Positions 44,384 to 53,945 of a stretch of DNA of 64,000 nucleotides are shown piece by piece; within the stretch, counting starts at the first letter, position 1, and the number at the start of each line of letters is the position of its first letter. A model generated the notes under the pieces. That model did not search any database. It was not told the origin of the DNA and was given only the letters and a program-made list of their open reading frames with translations. The stretch is taken from positions 1 through 64,000 of the forward strand of contig DAOMNN010000004.1 in the NCBI GenBank assembly GCA_035443825.1, given 5' to 3'. This DNA is from DAOMNN01 sp035443825 (GTDB taxonomy: Bacteria; Pseudomonadota; Gammaproteobacteria; Burkholderiales; Rhodocyclaceae). Made by a program: the position numbers and the translations under genes.

Positions 44384-45456
44384 ACACGACGGCGATTGTG
44401 GCGAGCGTGCTCAGACACCCACCCGTGATTCGGGATTTCGACCCGTCTCATTGGTCTGAACTGGTGCGGCAGGCCCGTGCGGCGGAGATGCTCGGTCAGT
44501 TGCGTGCGACGATCCATGCGGCCGGGATGATCCCTGAAGTCCCGGCGCGGCCCCTGCACCATCTCGAGGTCGGCTGGAGGCTCTCGCTCCGACATCGGTC
44601 GGCGGTCGACTGGGAGGTGAGGCACGTGCGCGATGCCCTGGGGGAACTCGGGCTGCCGGTCATCCTGCTAAAAGGGGCTGCTTACTGTGTTGCAGGCTAC
44701 CGCGCCGCCGAAGGACGCGTGTTCAATGACATCGATTTTCTCGTGCCCAAGGCGTCGCTCCCCGATGTCGAAATTCGCCTGATACGTCGCGGCTGGCTCC
44801 CCGCGACGATCAGTGATTATGATCAGCGCTACTATCGGAACTGGTCGCACGAGTTGCCACCCATGGATCATCGTTCCCGAGGCACGGTGCTGGACGTGCA
44901 CCACACGATCGTGCCGCCGGTATCGGGCATTCTCCCGGACCCCGATGCGCTCATTCGGAGCGCATCCCCCGTCGACGTAACGGGTCTGGAGATGTTTTCG
45001 GTCCTCGCGCCGCCGGACATGGTGATTCATTCGGCTTGCCACTTGTTTCTGGGTGAGTTCCACAAGGGGTTGCGCGATCTTTACGATCTTCATGTCCTGA
45101 TGACGGATTTCGGGCGCGAGGAGTCATTCTGGACAGGCCTGCAGGCGCGTGCGGTCGCAACCGGCCTTGCCCTTCCGACACTGGATGCGATGACGCAGGC
45201 GCATCGCGTGTTTGGGACTGCCGTCCCCGAGGATGTCATGCGCGGGTTGCGCGCGCAGGTTGGTGCGATTTCCGTCCCACGAGTGCGCGCCTGGATGTTC
45301 GACAAGATCCTCCGTCCACCACATCCGTCCTGCGACACACGTGTGGTTCGGTTCGCACGCTGGCTTGCTTTCGTGCGGAGCCATTGGCTGCGCATGCCAC
45401 TTCCATTGTTGGTCTATCACCTGGGTCACAAGGCGCTGAAGGGCGATGCGCATTGA
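44380..45456 (+). CDS. Nucleotidyltransferase-family protein (NTP_transf_5 type)
   Basis: A 358-residue protein with the signature of the uncharacterised nucleotidyltransferase family that accompanies HPr-rel-A and peptide-modification clusters: LLKGAAYCVAGYRAAEGRVFNDIDFLVP, in which G-x-A and DIDFLV provide the predicted metal-binding acidic pair. The later helical part (HLFLGEFHKGLRDLYDLHVL) is also typical. Starts by ATGA overlap with the kinase gene. It probably adds a nucleotide to a small molecule or protein; substrate unknown. It ends 21 bases before the convergent fructosamine kinase gene. Confidence 0.85.
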   Translation: MNTTAIVASVLRHPPVIRDFDPSHWSELVRQARAAEMLGQLRATIHAAGMIPEVPARPLHHLEVGWRLSLRHRSAVDWEVRHVRDALGELGLPVILLKGAAYCVAGYRAAEGRVFNDIDFLVPKASLPDVEIRLIRRGWLPATISDYDQRYYRNWSHELPPMDHRSRGTVLDVHHTIVPPVSGILPDPDALIRSASPVDVTGLEMFSVLAPPDMVIHSACHLFLGEFHKGLRDLYDLHVLMTDFGREESFWTGLQARAVATGLALPTLDAMTQAHRVFGTAVPEDVMRGLRAQVGAISVPRVRAWMFDKILRPPHPSCDTRVVRFARWLAFVRSHWLRMPLPLLVYHLGHKALKGDAH

Positions 45457-45477
45457 GTCCGGATCACTGCGCAGTCG

Positions 45478-46386
45478 CTAGTCCCAGCGCAGCGAAAGCG
45501 TCTGGTTGAGCTTGGCGATCAATCGCGTGGCTTCCCTCAGGTAGCTCTGGCCGAACAGGTTGAGGTGGTTCAGGATGTGGTACAGGCTGTAGAGCATCTT
45601 GCGCTGTTCGTAGTCGTCATGCATGGGCCGGATCCGTCGGTAGGCGGCATAGAAGGCTGAAGGAAAGCCGCCGAACAGCTCGCTCATTGCCAGATCAGAT
45701 TCGCGATCGCCGAAATGAACCGCGGGGTCGAAGATGACCGGTTCGCCGCCTGGCAGCACACCGGCATTACCGTGCCACAGGTCGCCATGGAGCAGGGCGG
45801 CGTCGGGACGGTAGTCGAGAAAGAGTGCCGGCAATCGGTCGATCAGGCACTCGCCCTGTCGCTGCAGGTCCCCCGTAAATCCGTTCGCACGGGCCAGTGC
45901 TAGCTGCGGTTGCAGCCGGCGGCGGCCGAAGAACAGCGCCCAGTTATCCATGGGCGTATTGGTTTGCGGAGTGCTGCCGATATAGTTGTCGCGGTGCCAG
46001 CCGAATCGCTCACCGGTCGCATCATGCATCGCTACGAGCATCTCGGCGAAGCGCTCGCCGTCTGCCGCGGACTGCAACGGGCGGATGTCGACGTGTTCGA
46101 GGATGAGGAAGGCGTGGCGGTCGTCATGCCCGTACGTGACAACTGCCGGGGTGCGGAATGTACCGGTGGCGGCAATCGCCGCAAGTCCGTCGACTTCCGC
46201 CTCGAACATCGGCAAGGCAGTTACATCGTTGAGCTTGACGAAAAAGTGGCTATTGTCGTCGGAAACCACTAGCGCGCGATGGATGCAGCCGCCCGAGACG
46301 GCGTCGCAGTTCAGCGCACGAAAGCTCTCGCCGACAGCGTCGCGGATCGCCCGCTCGAGCGTCGCAAGCGCGGCGTGCGTGATCAT
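45478..46386 (-). CDS. Fructosamine kinase family protein
   Basis: A 302-residue kinase of the fructosamine-3-kinase/ketosamine-3-kinase family, which phosphorylates sugar adducts on amines so that they fall off (protein deglycation). The catalytic loop LLHGDLWHGNAG and the metal-binding FDPAVHFGDRESDLAM are present, with an N-terminal ATP lobe (FFVKLNDV). Start ATG 46386 overlaps the stop of the Ser/Thr kinase gene (ATGA), so the two kinases are co-translated. The longer upstream frame is the antisense of that gene and is not used. Confidence 0.93.
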   Translation of the reverse strand: MITHAALATLERAIRDAVGESFRALNCDAVSGGCIHRALVVSDDNSHFFVKLNDVTALPMFEAEVDGLAAIAATGTFRTPAVVTYGHDDRHAFLILEHVDIRPLQSAADGERFAEMLVAMHDATGERFGWHRDNYIGSTPQTNTPMDNWALFFGRRRLQPQLALARANGFTGDLQRQGECLIDRLPALFLDYRPDAALLHGDLWHGNAGVLPGGEPVIFDPAVHFGDRESDLAMSELFGGFPSAFYAAYRRIRPMHDDYEQRKMLYSLYHILNHLNLFGQSYLREATRLIAKLNQTLSLRWD

Positions 46387-47666
46387 ACGTTGGCGATACG
46401 GGCGTTCGCGAGTGACAGCCGGGTCGACAGCACTTCGAGGAAGGCCTTGTAGAAATGCATGCGACATGTGTCCGAAGCGCGCTGCAACGCAGGCGCCCCG
46501 ATCCGGACGACACTGACTTCCGTAACCGCTTCGACCGAGGCGGATCGCACGCCGCCACCCGCTGAAAACAGCGCCATCTCGCCGAAGCAGTCGCCGCTGG
46601 TGAGCAGGTTCAGCAACTTGCCGCGCTTCCTGACCCGTGCCTCGCCATGTGCGAGAAAGCAGAAATGATCGCCGGCCTCGCCTTCCTTCATGATCACCGT
46701 GCCGGGCTGGGCGCGGTCCCACCTCGAGAAGCCCACGATCTCCCAGATCTCGACGTCACTGAATTCGCGAAAGAAGCTCAGTTCACGCAGCGTCTGGAAT
46801 CGCTCCGTCTCGGGGATGACCTGCTGGCCGGCATTGAGGGCACGGTTGCGGAAGGCCTGGGCCAGGTCCTGGGAAAACTCCGACCAGTCCTGGTAGCGGC
46901 GGTCGACGTCTTTCTCCATCGCCCGGCGTACGATCGCGTCCAGGGCGGGTGGTACGTCCGGCCGGACCTCCGAGGGTGGTGTGGCCTCTTCATTCGCGAT
47001 CCGGTAGAGCAGGCTGTAGTTGTTGTCGCCCTCGAACGGCAGTTTGCCGGTCAGGAGTTGATACATGACCACGCCGAGCGAATAGATGTCGGTGCGCTGG
47101 TCGACCGGCATCTCGCGAATCTGTTGCGGCGACATGTAGGCGGGCGAACCGACTCCCGCGACCTGTGTGGTGTCGCTCGCGGTGTGGAACGCAGCGCCGA
47201 AATCCGAGAGCTTGATGTCCTGACCCTTTGGATCGACCAGCAGGATGTTGGCCGGCTTGATGTCGCGATGGGTGATGCCGTGGCGAAATGCATAGTCCAG
47301 CGCGCGTGTACTCTTGAAGATGATCTCGACCAGCCGATCGAAGGGGAGCAATGCGTCCGGGTGCGTGAATGCCTCGAGGGTGCCGCCGGGGACGTACTCC
47401 ATGACGACGTAGGCCTCATCGTCGGCGACCGACGCGTCATAGATGTGAGCGATGTGGGGGTGGTTGAGCTTGCCCGCGAGCGCCGCTTCGTTCATCAGCA
47501 GGTGGCGGTAAAGGCGGCCGCGTTCCTTGTCGCGCAGCAGTTCCGGATGGAGTTGCTTCAGTGCGACGTCGCGCTGCGCGAACGGATCGTGGGCAAGATA
47601 GACGAGGCTGGTGGCCCCTTCGCCGATCAGGCCCTTGATTTCGTACTTGCCGATCTTGGTGACCAC
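46383..47666 (-). CDS. Ser/Thr protein kinase with C-terminal cyclic-nucleotide-binding domain
   Basis: A 427-residue eukaryotic-type kinase (from GTG 47666). The glycine loop is GEGATSLVYLA, the catalytic lysine is in VALKQL, the catalytic loop is HRDIKPANILL, the DFG is SDFGAAF, and the APE equivalent is SPAYMSPQQI. Residues about 295-427 form a cyclic-nucleotide-binding fold (FFREFSDVEIWEIVGF, GEAGDHFCFLAHGEARV, GDCFGEMALFSAG), so a small nucleotide may regulate the kinase. No membrane segment. A TTG at 47714 would overlap the argH stop; GTG 47666 has a G-rich site in front. Coupled downstream to fructosamine kinase. Confidence 0.9.
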   Translation of the reverse strand: MVTKIGKYEIKGLIGEGATSLVYLAHDPFAQRDVALKQLHPELLRDKERGRLYRHLLMNEAALAGKLNHPHIAHIYDASVADDEAYVVMEYVPGGTLEAFTHPDALLPFDRLVEIIFKSTRALDYAFRHGITHRDIKPANILLVDPKGQDIKLSDFGAAFHTASDTTQVAGVGSPAYMSPQQIREMPVDQRTDIYSLGVVMYQLLTGKLPFEGDNNYSLLYRIANEEATPPSEVRPDVPPALDAIVRRAMEKDVDRRYQDWSEFSQDLAQAFRNRALNAGQQVIPETERFQTLRELSFFREFSDVEIWEIVGFSRWDRAQPGTVIMKEGEAGDHFCFLAHGEARVRKRGKLLNLLTSGDCFGEMALFSAGGGVRSASVEAVTEVSVVRIGAPALQRASDTCRMHFYKAFLEVLSTRLSLANARIANV

Positions 47667-47710
47667 CGCCCCCCCCTTCGGGCCTGCGATACGCGCTCGG
47701 TCGCGCGCAC

Positions 47711-49108
47711 TCAAGCGATCATGCTGCGTGCCTTGCCGATGGCGATCCGCACCTGGTCCGGCGCGGTGCCGCCCGAGTGACTGCGCGACGCCAGTGACCC
47801 CTCGACCGTGAGCACGTCGAAGACGTCCTCACTGATCAGTTCAGAGTACACGCGCAGTTCTTCCAGCGTGAAGTCGGGAAGATCGCGCCCTCGGCGCTCT
47901 GCCTCGCGCACCGCGAGCGCGACCACCTCATGTGCGTCGCGAAACGGCACGCCTTTCTTGACGAGATAGTCTGCCAGATCGGTGGCGGTCGCATAGCCCT
48001 GGGTGAGCGCACTGCGCATTGCAGCGGCCTTGACCCTGATCCCCGTGATCATGTCGGCGTAGATGCGCAAGGTGTCGATCACCGTGTCGGCGGTGTCGAA
48101 CAGCGGCTCCTTGTCTTCCTGATTGTCCTTGTTGTAGGCCAGCGGCTGGGCCTTCATGAGCGTGAGCAGTGCGATCAGACTGCCGTTGACGCGTCCGGTC
48201 TTGCCGCGAACGAGTTCCGGGACATCCGGGTTCTTCTTCTGCGGCATGATGCTCGAACCGGTGCAGAATCGGTCTGCGAGGTCGATGAAGCCCACACGCG
48301 GACTCATCCACAAAATGAGTTCTTCGGACAGGCGGGACAGGTGCATCATCAGCAAGGACGACGCGGCGCAGAATTCGATTGCGAAATCACGGTCGCTTAC
48401 TGCGTCGAGCGAGTTTGCGCAGATCTCGTCGAAACCCAGTTCGCGCGCGACGAAATCGCGATCGATCGGGAAACTCGTGCCGGCGAGGGCGGCGCTGCCC
48501 AGCGGCAGGCGATTGACCCGGCGGCGCACGTCCGCGAAGCGTTCGGCGTCGCGACGCGTCATCTCGAAGTACGCCATCAAGTGATGACCGAAGGTGACCG
48601 GCTGAGCGACCTGAAGGTGGGTGAATCCGGGCATCGGCGTCGCAGCGTGCTCCTCCGCAATATCCAGCAGATTGCGCTGGAAGAGGCGGATCAGTTCGAG
48701 GATCCGGTCGATCGCGTCGCGCAACCACAGGCGGATGTCGGTGGCGACCTGGTCGTTGCGGCTGCGCCCCGTATGCAGGCGCTTGCCGGCATCACCGATG
48801 AGCGCGGTCAGCCGCTTCTCGATGTTGAGATGGACGTCCTCGTCGTCGAGGCTCCAGGCAAATTCGCCGCGCTCGATTTCCTGCGCGATCTGAGTCATGC
48901 CGCGTTCGATATCCGCAAGATCGTGCGCGCTGATGATGCCCTGGCGCGCCAGCATTCTGGCGTGCGCGAGCGAGCCGAGGATGTCCTGCGGGGCCATGCG
49001 CTGATCGAAAGTCACCGATGCGGTATAACGTTTGACCAGATCCGACACGGGTTCGGAAAAGCGGCCCGACCAGGCTTTGCCCGATTGCGGGAGAGAGGTA
49101 TCTGTCAT
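47711..49108 (-). CDS. argH: Argininosuccinate lyase
   Basis: Cleaves argininosuccinate to arginine and fumarate, the last step of arginine synthesis. The 465-residue length matches the family. The fumarase-superfamily signature GSSIMPQKKNPD is present, with the TGRSRNDQVATD motif near residue 115 and the catalytic loop serine in it. The start (MTDTSLPQSGKAWSGRFSEP) is typical. The kinase gene follows closely, so arginine synthesis and the two kinases may share a transcript. Confidence 0.98.
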   Translation of the reverse strand: MTDTSLPQSGKAWSGRFSEPVSDLVKRYTASVTFDQRMAPQDILGSLAHARMLARQGIISAHDLADIERGMTQIAQEIERGEFAWSLDDEDVHLNIEKRLTALIGDAGKRLHTGRSRNDQVATDIRLWLRDAIDRILELIRLFQRNLLDIAEEHAATPMPGFTHLQVAQPVTFGHHLMAYFEMTRRDAERFADVRRRVNRLPLGSAALAGTSFPIDRDFVARELGFDEICANSLDAVSDRDFAIEFCAASSLLMMHLSRLSEELILWMSPRVGFIDLADRFCTGSSIMPQKKNPDVPELVRGKTGRVNGSLIALLTLMKAQPLAYNKDNQEDKEPLFDTADTVIDTLRIYADMITGIRVKAAAMRSALTQGYATATDLADYLVKKGVPFRDAHEVVALAVREAERRGRDLPDFTLEELRVYSELISEDVFDVLTVEGSLASRSHSGGTAPDQVRIAIGKARSMIA

Positions 49109-49130
49109 AATGTTTTCGTGAGCATGGGAA

Positions 49131-49152
49131 GCCGGGCTCGCCCGGCGTTTTT
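49131..49152 (+). terminator. GC hairpin with T run between argH and algZ
   Basis: GCCGGG (49131-49136) and CCCGGC (49141-49146) with a CTCG loop, followed by GTTTTT on the plus strand. It lies between divergent genes, so it may stop stray plus-strand transcription before algZ or form a hairpin in the argH leader. A TATACT on the minus strand (49184-49189) could be the argH -10. Confidence 0.4.
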
Positions 49153-49177
49153 GGCTTGTGGCAACTGAGCCCGAATC

Positions 49178-50194
49178 GTGGAAAGTATAAAGCAAAAGGC
49201 CGAACGCCCCCCCGTGATGCGCAGATTGCCCGACTTCCGCAACCTCGGGATCTTGCTGCGGACGTTGTTGCTCGTGAACTTTCTCGGTTTGCTCACCGTG
49301 CTCGTGCGTGAGTCCGATCCTGCCGCGCTCACCACTGCGCTGGTCGTGATGGCGGGGCGCCTGGAGTTGCCGCTGCTTCTCGCGGTGCTGTTGCTGTTCA
49401 TGGTTCAGCCCTGGCTGGCAAGGCTGGGTCCGCGGGCCGGCGTCGCCCTGATCGGAGTGTGCGTGGGCTTCGCTGTGATGGTCACGTTTCCGCTCCTGGG
49501 CGAAGCAGAGGGCGATTCCCTGTGGCGCTGGCTCGGCTGGGCGGTCGGGGCGACGGGGGCTTCGCTGTTCTATTTTGATTATCGCAGCCAGCGCTTCTCT
49601 CCCGCGCTGACCGAGGCCCGCTTGATGGCCCTGACGTCGCGGATCCGGCCACATTTCCTGTTCAATTCGCTCAATGGCGTGCTCGGTGTCATCCGCTCCG
49701 ACCCGCGGCGTGCGGAACGCGCACTCGAGGAGCTGGCGGACCTGTTTCGCGCCCAGATGCAGGAGAATCGCGATCTGGTCCCGATCGCCGACGAACTCGC
49801 GTTGTGCGAACGCTATCTGGATCTGGAGCAATTACGCCTGGGCGAGCGACTGCAGGTGCGCTGGTTGCTCGATACCTGCCCGCGCAATGCGCTCGTCCCA
49901 CCCTTGCTGCTGCAGCCCCTGCTGGAGAATGCGGTGTATCACGGTGTCGAACCCGCGAGCGGTCCAGCCGAGATCGTGGTGCACATCGAGCGGCGCGCCG
50001 CCGAAGTGCTGATCAGGGTGGATAATCCTGTTGCCGATGTCGAGCGCCATCATGCGGGCAACCGCATGGCCCTCGACAACATACGTGAGCGCCTGATGCT
50101 CTTTTTTGATCTCGAGGCTCACCTCGAGACCGAGCGTCGCAACGGGCGCTATCGCGTATCGATCCGCTTCCCCTATCGGAGGAAATCTGCATGA
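49178..50194 (+). CDS. algZ: LytS/AlgZ-type sensor histidine kinase
   Basis: A 338-residue membrane histidine kinase. Several hydrophobic helices occupy residues about 25-130. The His_kinase box is SRIRPHFLFNSLNG with the phosphorylated H159, and the ATP-binding half has PPLLLQPLLENAVYHG and NRMALDNIRERL. It is partnered with the LytTR response regulator that follows by ATGA overlap. GTG 49178 has no strong ribosome site; ATG 49217 is an alternative. The symbol is by similarity to the Pseudomonas pair; the signal sensed here is unknown. Confidence 0.88.
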   Translation: MESIKQKAERPPVMRRLPDFRNLGILLRTLLLVNFLGLLTVLVRESDPAALTTALVVMAGRLELPLLLAVLLLFMVQPWLARLGPRAGVALIGVCVGFAVMVTFPLLGEAEGDSLWRWLGWAVGATGASLFYFDYRSQRFSPALTEARLMALTSRIRPHFLFNSLNGVLGVIRSDPRRAERALEELADLFRAQMQENRDLVPIADELALCERYLDLEQLRLGERLQVRWLLDTCPRNALVPPLLLQPLLENAVYHGVEPASGPAEIVVHIERRAAEVLIRVDNPVADVERHHAGNRMALDNIRERLMLFFDLEAHLETERRNGRYRVSIRFPYRRKSA

Positions 50195-50952
50195 GCGATC
50201 GACCGATGCGGGTTCTCATCGTCGATGACGAGGCGCCCGCGCGCACCCGACTGCGTGACCTGCTCGGCGACATCGCCGACCACTGCCCGACCGAACTCGT
50301 CGGTGTTGCGGGCAATGGCGTCGAGGCGCTGCGTCTGCTCGAAGATGCCCCTGCCGACGTGGTGCTGGCGGACATTCGCATGCCGGTCATGGACGGCGTG
50401 GAACTGGCGCGCCATCTGGCGCGGCTTTCACCGCGCCCCGACGTAATTTTCACGACGGCCTACGATCAGTATGCGGTCACCGCATTCGAACTGGCTGCGG
50501 TGGACTACCTGCTCAAGCCGGTACGCGCGGAACGGCTTGCCGATGCGCTGGGAAAGGCGTTGCGCAACGCTCCTCCGGATGATGAGCGCCTTGCGCGGCT
50601 CGCGCCCGGCGGGCGACAGCACTTCAGTGTCAGCGAGCGCGGCCGGATCCTTCTGGTGCCGGTGTCGGAGGTGCTGTTCCTGAAAGCGGAGCTGAAATAT
50701 GTGACTGCCACCACCGCCCAGCGCGATTATCTTCTGGACGAATCCCTGGTGCAGATCGAGCAGGAATTCCCCGGGCGCTTCCTGCGCATTCATCGTAACT
50801 GCCTGGTCGCCTGCGAGGCCGTCGCCGGCGTGGAGCGGGTAGGCGAGCAGGACGGCGATGCGCGCTGGGAGATCCTGCTCAAGGGTGTTGCGGAGCGCCT
50901 GCCGATCAGCCGTCGCCAGTGGTCGGCGGTACGTCAGGCGTTGAAACTCTAG
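50191..50952 (+). CDS. algR: LytTR-family response regulator (AlgR type)
   Basis: A 253-residue response regulator. The receiver domain has the acidic pair D12/D13 (VDDEAPAR), the phosphorylated D61 (VLADIRMPVMDG) and K104 region (DYLLKPV). The LytTR DNA-binding domain (about 145-250) has GRILLVPVSEVLFLKAELKY and FLRIHRNCLVA. Overlaps algZ, so the pair is co-translated. It converges with ppc, with only 11 bases between the stops. Known AlgR proteins control surface polysaccharide and virulence; the targets here are not visible. Confidence 0.9.
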   Translation: MSDRPMRVLIVDDEAPARTRLRDLLGDIADHCPTELVGVAGNGVEALRLLEDAPADVVLADIRMPVMDGVELARHLARLSPRPDVIFTTAYDQYAVTAFELAAVDYLLKPVRAERLADALGKALRNAPPDDERLARLAPGGRQHFSVSERGRILLVPVSEVLFLKAELKYVTATTAQRDYLLDESLVQIEQEFPGRFLRIHRNCLVACEAVAGVERVGEQDGDARWEILLKGVAERLPISRRQWSAVRQALKL

Positions 50953-50963
50953 TGCACGGCCGC

Positions 50964-53711
50964 TCAGCCGCTGTTGCGCAAACCTGCCGCGATACCGTTG
51001 ATGGAGATGTGTATGCCCAGCCGGATGCGCTCGTCATCGTGCTTCTCGCGGTGGCGGCGCAGCAGTTCCACCTGGACGTGATTGAGCGGGTCGAGGTACG
51101 GGAAGCGATTGCGGATGGATCGCTTGAGCAGGGGATTGCCGTCGAGCAATTCGTTCTGCCCTGTGATCGCGCGCAGTGCATCCACTGTGTCATGCCATTC
51201 GGCCCGGATCCGGCTAAAGATCGCGTTGCGAAGATTCTCGTCCCTGACCAGCTTCGCGTAACGCGAAGCGATCGCCAGGTCGGATTTGGCCAGCACCATG
51301 TCCATGTTCGACAGCAGGGCGGCGAAGAACGACCACTCGCGGTTCATCGCCTGCAGCCGTTCCAGGCCGTCCTTGGGGTGCACGGCCAGCCATGACTTCA
51401 CTGCGCTGCCGAATCCGAACCAGCCGGGGAGCATGAGCCGACACTGCGACCAGCTGAAGACCCACGGAATTGCCCTGAGATCCTCGATGCGAGTACTCTT
51501 CTTGCGCGACGCGGGACGCGAACCGATGTTCAGTTCCGCAATCTCGGAGATCACGGTCGACTCCCAAAAATAGCGTTCGAAGCCGTCGGTATCGTAGACC
51601 AGACCACGGTAGGCGCTGAAGGCGGCGTCCGAGAGCGCCTGCATCGTGTCCAGAAACTCCGCGCGCGGCGCCGGGGCTTTCGCGGACAGAAGGCTGGCCT
51701 CCAGCGTGGCTGCGACCAGGACTTCCAGATTGCGCAGGCCGACTTCCGGGTTGCCGTATTTTGCTGCAATCACCTCGCCTTGCTCGGTGAGACGGATCTG
51801 TCCCTGCACCGCGCCGCCGGGCTGGGCCAGGATGGCCTGGTAGCTCGGCCCCCCGCCGCGGCCGACCGAACCACCGCGACCGTGAAACAGGCGCAGGCGC
51901 ACGCCGTGCCGTGCGAAAACTTCGACCAGTCCGATCTCGGCTCGGTACAGTGACCAGCCCGAAGTCAGAAAACCCCCATCCTTGTTGCTGTCCGAGTAAC
52001 CGAGCATCACCTCCTGGGCGCGGCCGCGCGAGTCGAGCAGGCGCATCCACTCAGGCAGGGCGAGGAGCCGGTCCATGATCGTCGGTGCATTGGCGAGATC
52101 CTCGATGGTCTCGAACAGGGGGATGATGTTGGCATCGAGCGCGTGCTCCGACGGGCGCAGGATTCCCGCTTCCTTCAGAAGCAGTGCGAGTTCGAGCAGA
52201 TCGGAGACACTGTCCGTCTTGGAAATGATGCAATTGGGAATCGCCTCCGGTCCGAAATGCAGGTGTGCCGCACGTGCCGTGCGCAGGATCGCCAGCTCCG
52301 ACTCACATTCGGCCGAATAGCGGATGTGGGGGGAGGCCAGGGGGCGTGGCGTCCCCAGTTCGTCGAGAAGCAGCTCGATGCGAGCATCTTCTGCCAGCGC
52401 GACGTAGTCGGTCCCCGGGTGCGCAGTCGCCAGCAGTTCGGCGACGACGCGTTCGTGTACATCGGAGTTCTGGCGCAGATCGATCGGCGCCAGATGAAAC
52501 CCGAATACCCGAACCGCTCGCCGCAGCAGGCGCAGTGGGCCGCGTGCGAGCGCCGCCGAGCCGTTCGCGACCAGAGATCGGTGCAGAACGTCCAGATCCT
52601 CGGACAATGCGTCGGGGCCGGCATAGGGCTCTGCCGGCGCGACTGCGTGTCGCGGTGCGTCGGCTCCAAGCAGTTCGCGGTAGGTTTGCGCGAGCCGCGC
52701 ATAGATGCCGGTGATCGCGCGACGGTACGGTTCGTCGCTGCGATGCGGGGAATGGTCCGGAGAGCGCTCCGCCAGTGCCAGCAGGTCATCGGATGCGCTG
52801 ATCAGGCCGACCGCGAGGGAAAGGCGTGCGCCAAGCGCATGCAACTCGTCGAGATAGTAACCGAGGGCGATTGCGGCCTGCATCGCGAGGGCGCGATCGA
52901 GCACTTCCGCAGTGACGAAGGGGTTGCCGTCACGGTCGCCGCCGATCCAGCTACCGATCTTGAGGAAGGCAGGAAGCTCGACCGTGCCGAGCGCCGGGTC
53001 GCGGCCGGCGAGCTGATCCTCGATGCCGGCATACAGTCGCGGCAGCTGGCGCAGGAAGGTGGTGTCGAAGTAGGACAGGCCGTTGGCCACTTCGTCGATG
53101 ACCGACAGTCGTGCCGGGCGCAGCATGCGCGTCTGCCACAAGGTGAGGATCTCCCTCCTGAGAGCCTCGGCGTTGTCCTCGACCTCTTCGGGGGTGAGCT
53201 GCACCCGGTCGTGCTCGTCGAGCAATCGCGCAATGTCCGTCTGGCGGTTCAGGATGCTCTTGCGCTGGACTTCGGTGGGATGCGCCGTCAGGACGGGCGA
53301 GATGAGCGCCGTGTCGAAGAATGCTGCGATCTCCACTGCGGTAAGGCCACTGTGCCGCGCGGCGTTCATCGCACGGGCCAGACTTCCCTCGCGCGGCGCG
53401 GAGCCTGCAATGCGGTGCACACGGCTGCGACGGATGTGGTGCTGATCCTCGGCGATGTTCGCGAGATGCGAGAAGTAGCTGAATCCGCGGACCACCTGGA
53501 TCGTCTGTTCGCGCGACAGGGCATCTAGCAGGCCCTCGAGTTCGATCCGTGCGTTATGGTCCTCGTCGCGACGAAAGCGTACCGAGGTCTGGCGGATGCG
53601 CTCGATCAGATCGAAGCTCGCCTCGCCGTGCTGGTCATGGATCGTATCGCCCAGAAGCCGGCCCAGCATCCGGATGTCGTCGCGCAGCGGCGCGTCCTTG
53701 TCTTGAGTCAT
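50964..53711 (-). CDS. ppc: Phosphoenolpyruvate carboxylase
   Basis: Carboxylates phosphoenolpyruvate to oxaloacetate, refilling the TCA cycle. The protein has 915 residues. Signature motifs: TAHPTEVQRKS (catalytic His), LGYSDSNKDGGFLTSGW, FHGRGGSVGRGGGPS and the C-terminal GIAAGLRNSG. Start at ATG 53711 (MTQDKDAPLRDD). Large open frames on the opposite strand (for example 52143-53528) are shadows of its codon pattern. It diverges from hemC. Confidence 0.98.
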   Translation of the reverse strand: MTQDKDAPLRDDIRMLGRLLGDTIHDQHGEASFDLIERIRQTSVRFRRDEDHNARIELEGLLDALSREQTIQVVRGFSYFSHLANIAEDQHHIRRSRVHRIAGSAPREGSLARAMNAARHSGLTAVEIAAFFDTALISPVLTAHPTEVQRKSILNRQTDIARLLDEHDRVQLTPEEVEDNAEALRREILTLWQTRMLRPARLSVIDEVANGLSYFDTTFLRQLPRLYAGIEDQLAGRDPALGTVELPAFLKIGSWIGGDRDGNPFVTAEVLDRALAMQAAIALGYYLDELHALGARLSLAVGLISASDDLLALAERSPDHSPHRSDEPYRRAITGIYARLAQTYRELLGADAPRHAVAPAEPYAGPDALSEDLDVLHRSLVANGSAALARGPLRLLRRAVRVFGFHLAPIDLRQNSDVHERVVAELLATAHPGTDYVALAEDARIELLLDELGTPRPLASPHIRYSAECESELAILRTARAAHLHFGPEAIPNCIISKTDSVSDLLELALLLKEAGILRPSEHALDANIIPLFETIEDLANAPTIMDRLLALPEWMRLLDSRGRAQEVMLGYSDSNKDGGFLTSGWSLYRAEIGLVEVFARHGVRLRLFHGRGGSVGRGGGPSYQAILAQPGGAVQGQIRLTEQGEVIAAKYGNPEVGLRNLEVLVAATLEASLLSAKAPAPRAEFLDTMQALSDAAFSAYRGLVYDTDGFERYFWESTVISEIAELNIGSRPASRKKSTRIEDLRAIPWVFSWSQCRLMLPGWFGFGSAVKSWLAVHPKDGLERLQAMNREWSFFAALLSNMDMVLAKSDLAIASRYAKLVRDENLRNAIFSRIRAEWHDTVDALRAITGQNELLDGNPLLKRSIRNRFPYLDPLNHVQVELLRRHREKHDDERIRLGIHISINGIAAGLRNSG

Positions 53712-53826
53712 TGCGTTTCGTATCCGTCGAGGCGCACCGGGCGGGCCGGATGCAGGCCGCACCGGCTGATTCTGGAAGTGTGCGGAGCGCATTTCCCGCA
53801 CTGCGAAAACCCGCATTCGATGCACA

Positions 53827-53835
53827 TGCTAAAAT
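53827..53835 (+). promoter_or_regulatory. Extended -10 promoter, probably for hemC
   Basis: TGCTAAAAT, an extended -10 of the same form as the hemA one (38282). It lies about 110 bases before the hemC start, between the divergent ppc and hemC genes. No convincing -35. Confidence 0.5.
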
Positions 53836-53945
53836 GCAGCCCGTCCTCTGCGCTATTGGCGCAAACCCGGATGCTGCGCTGCCGCGAACGGGTGTTGTGC
53901 GCGAATTTCTCCAACCTCACCATTAATGAGTCCGTCTTCGTGAGC

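Noticed and set aside
46647..47780. 377-residue plus-strand frame
   Set aside because: It is the antisense of the Ser/Thr kinase, with no domain-like features.
47930..49168. 412-residue plus-strand frame
   Set aside because: It is the antisense of argH, which is unmistakable.
52143..53528. 461-residue plus-strand frame
   Set aside because: It is the antisense of ppc.
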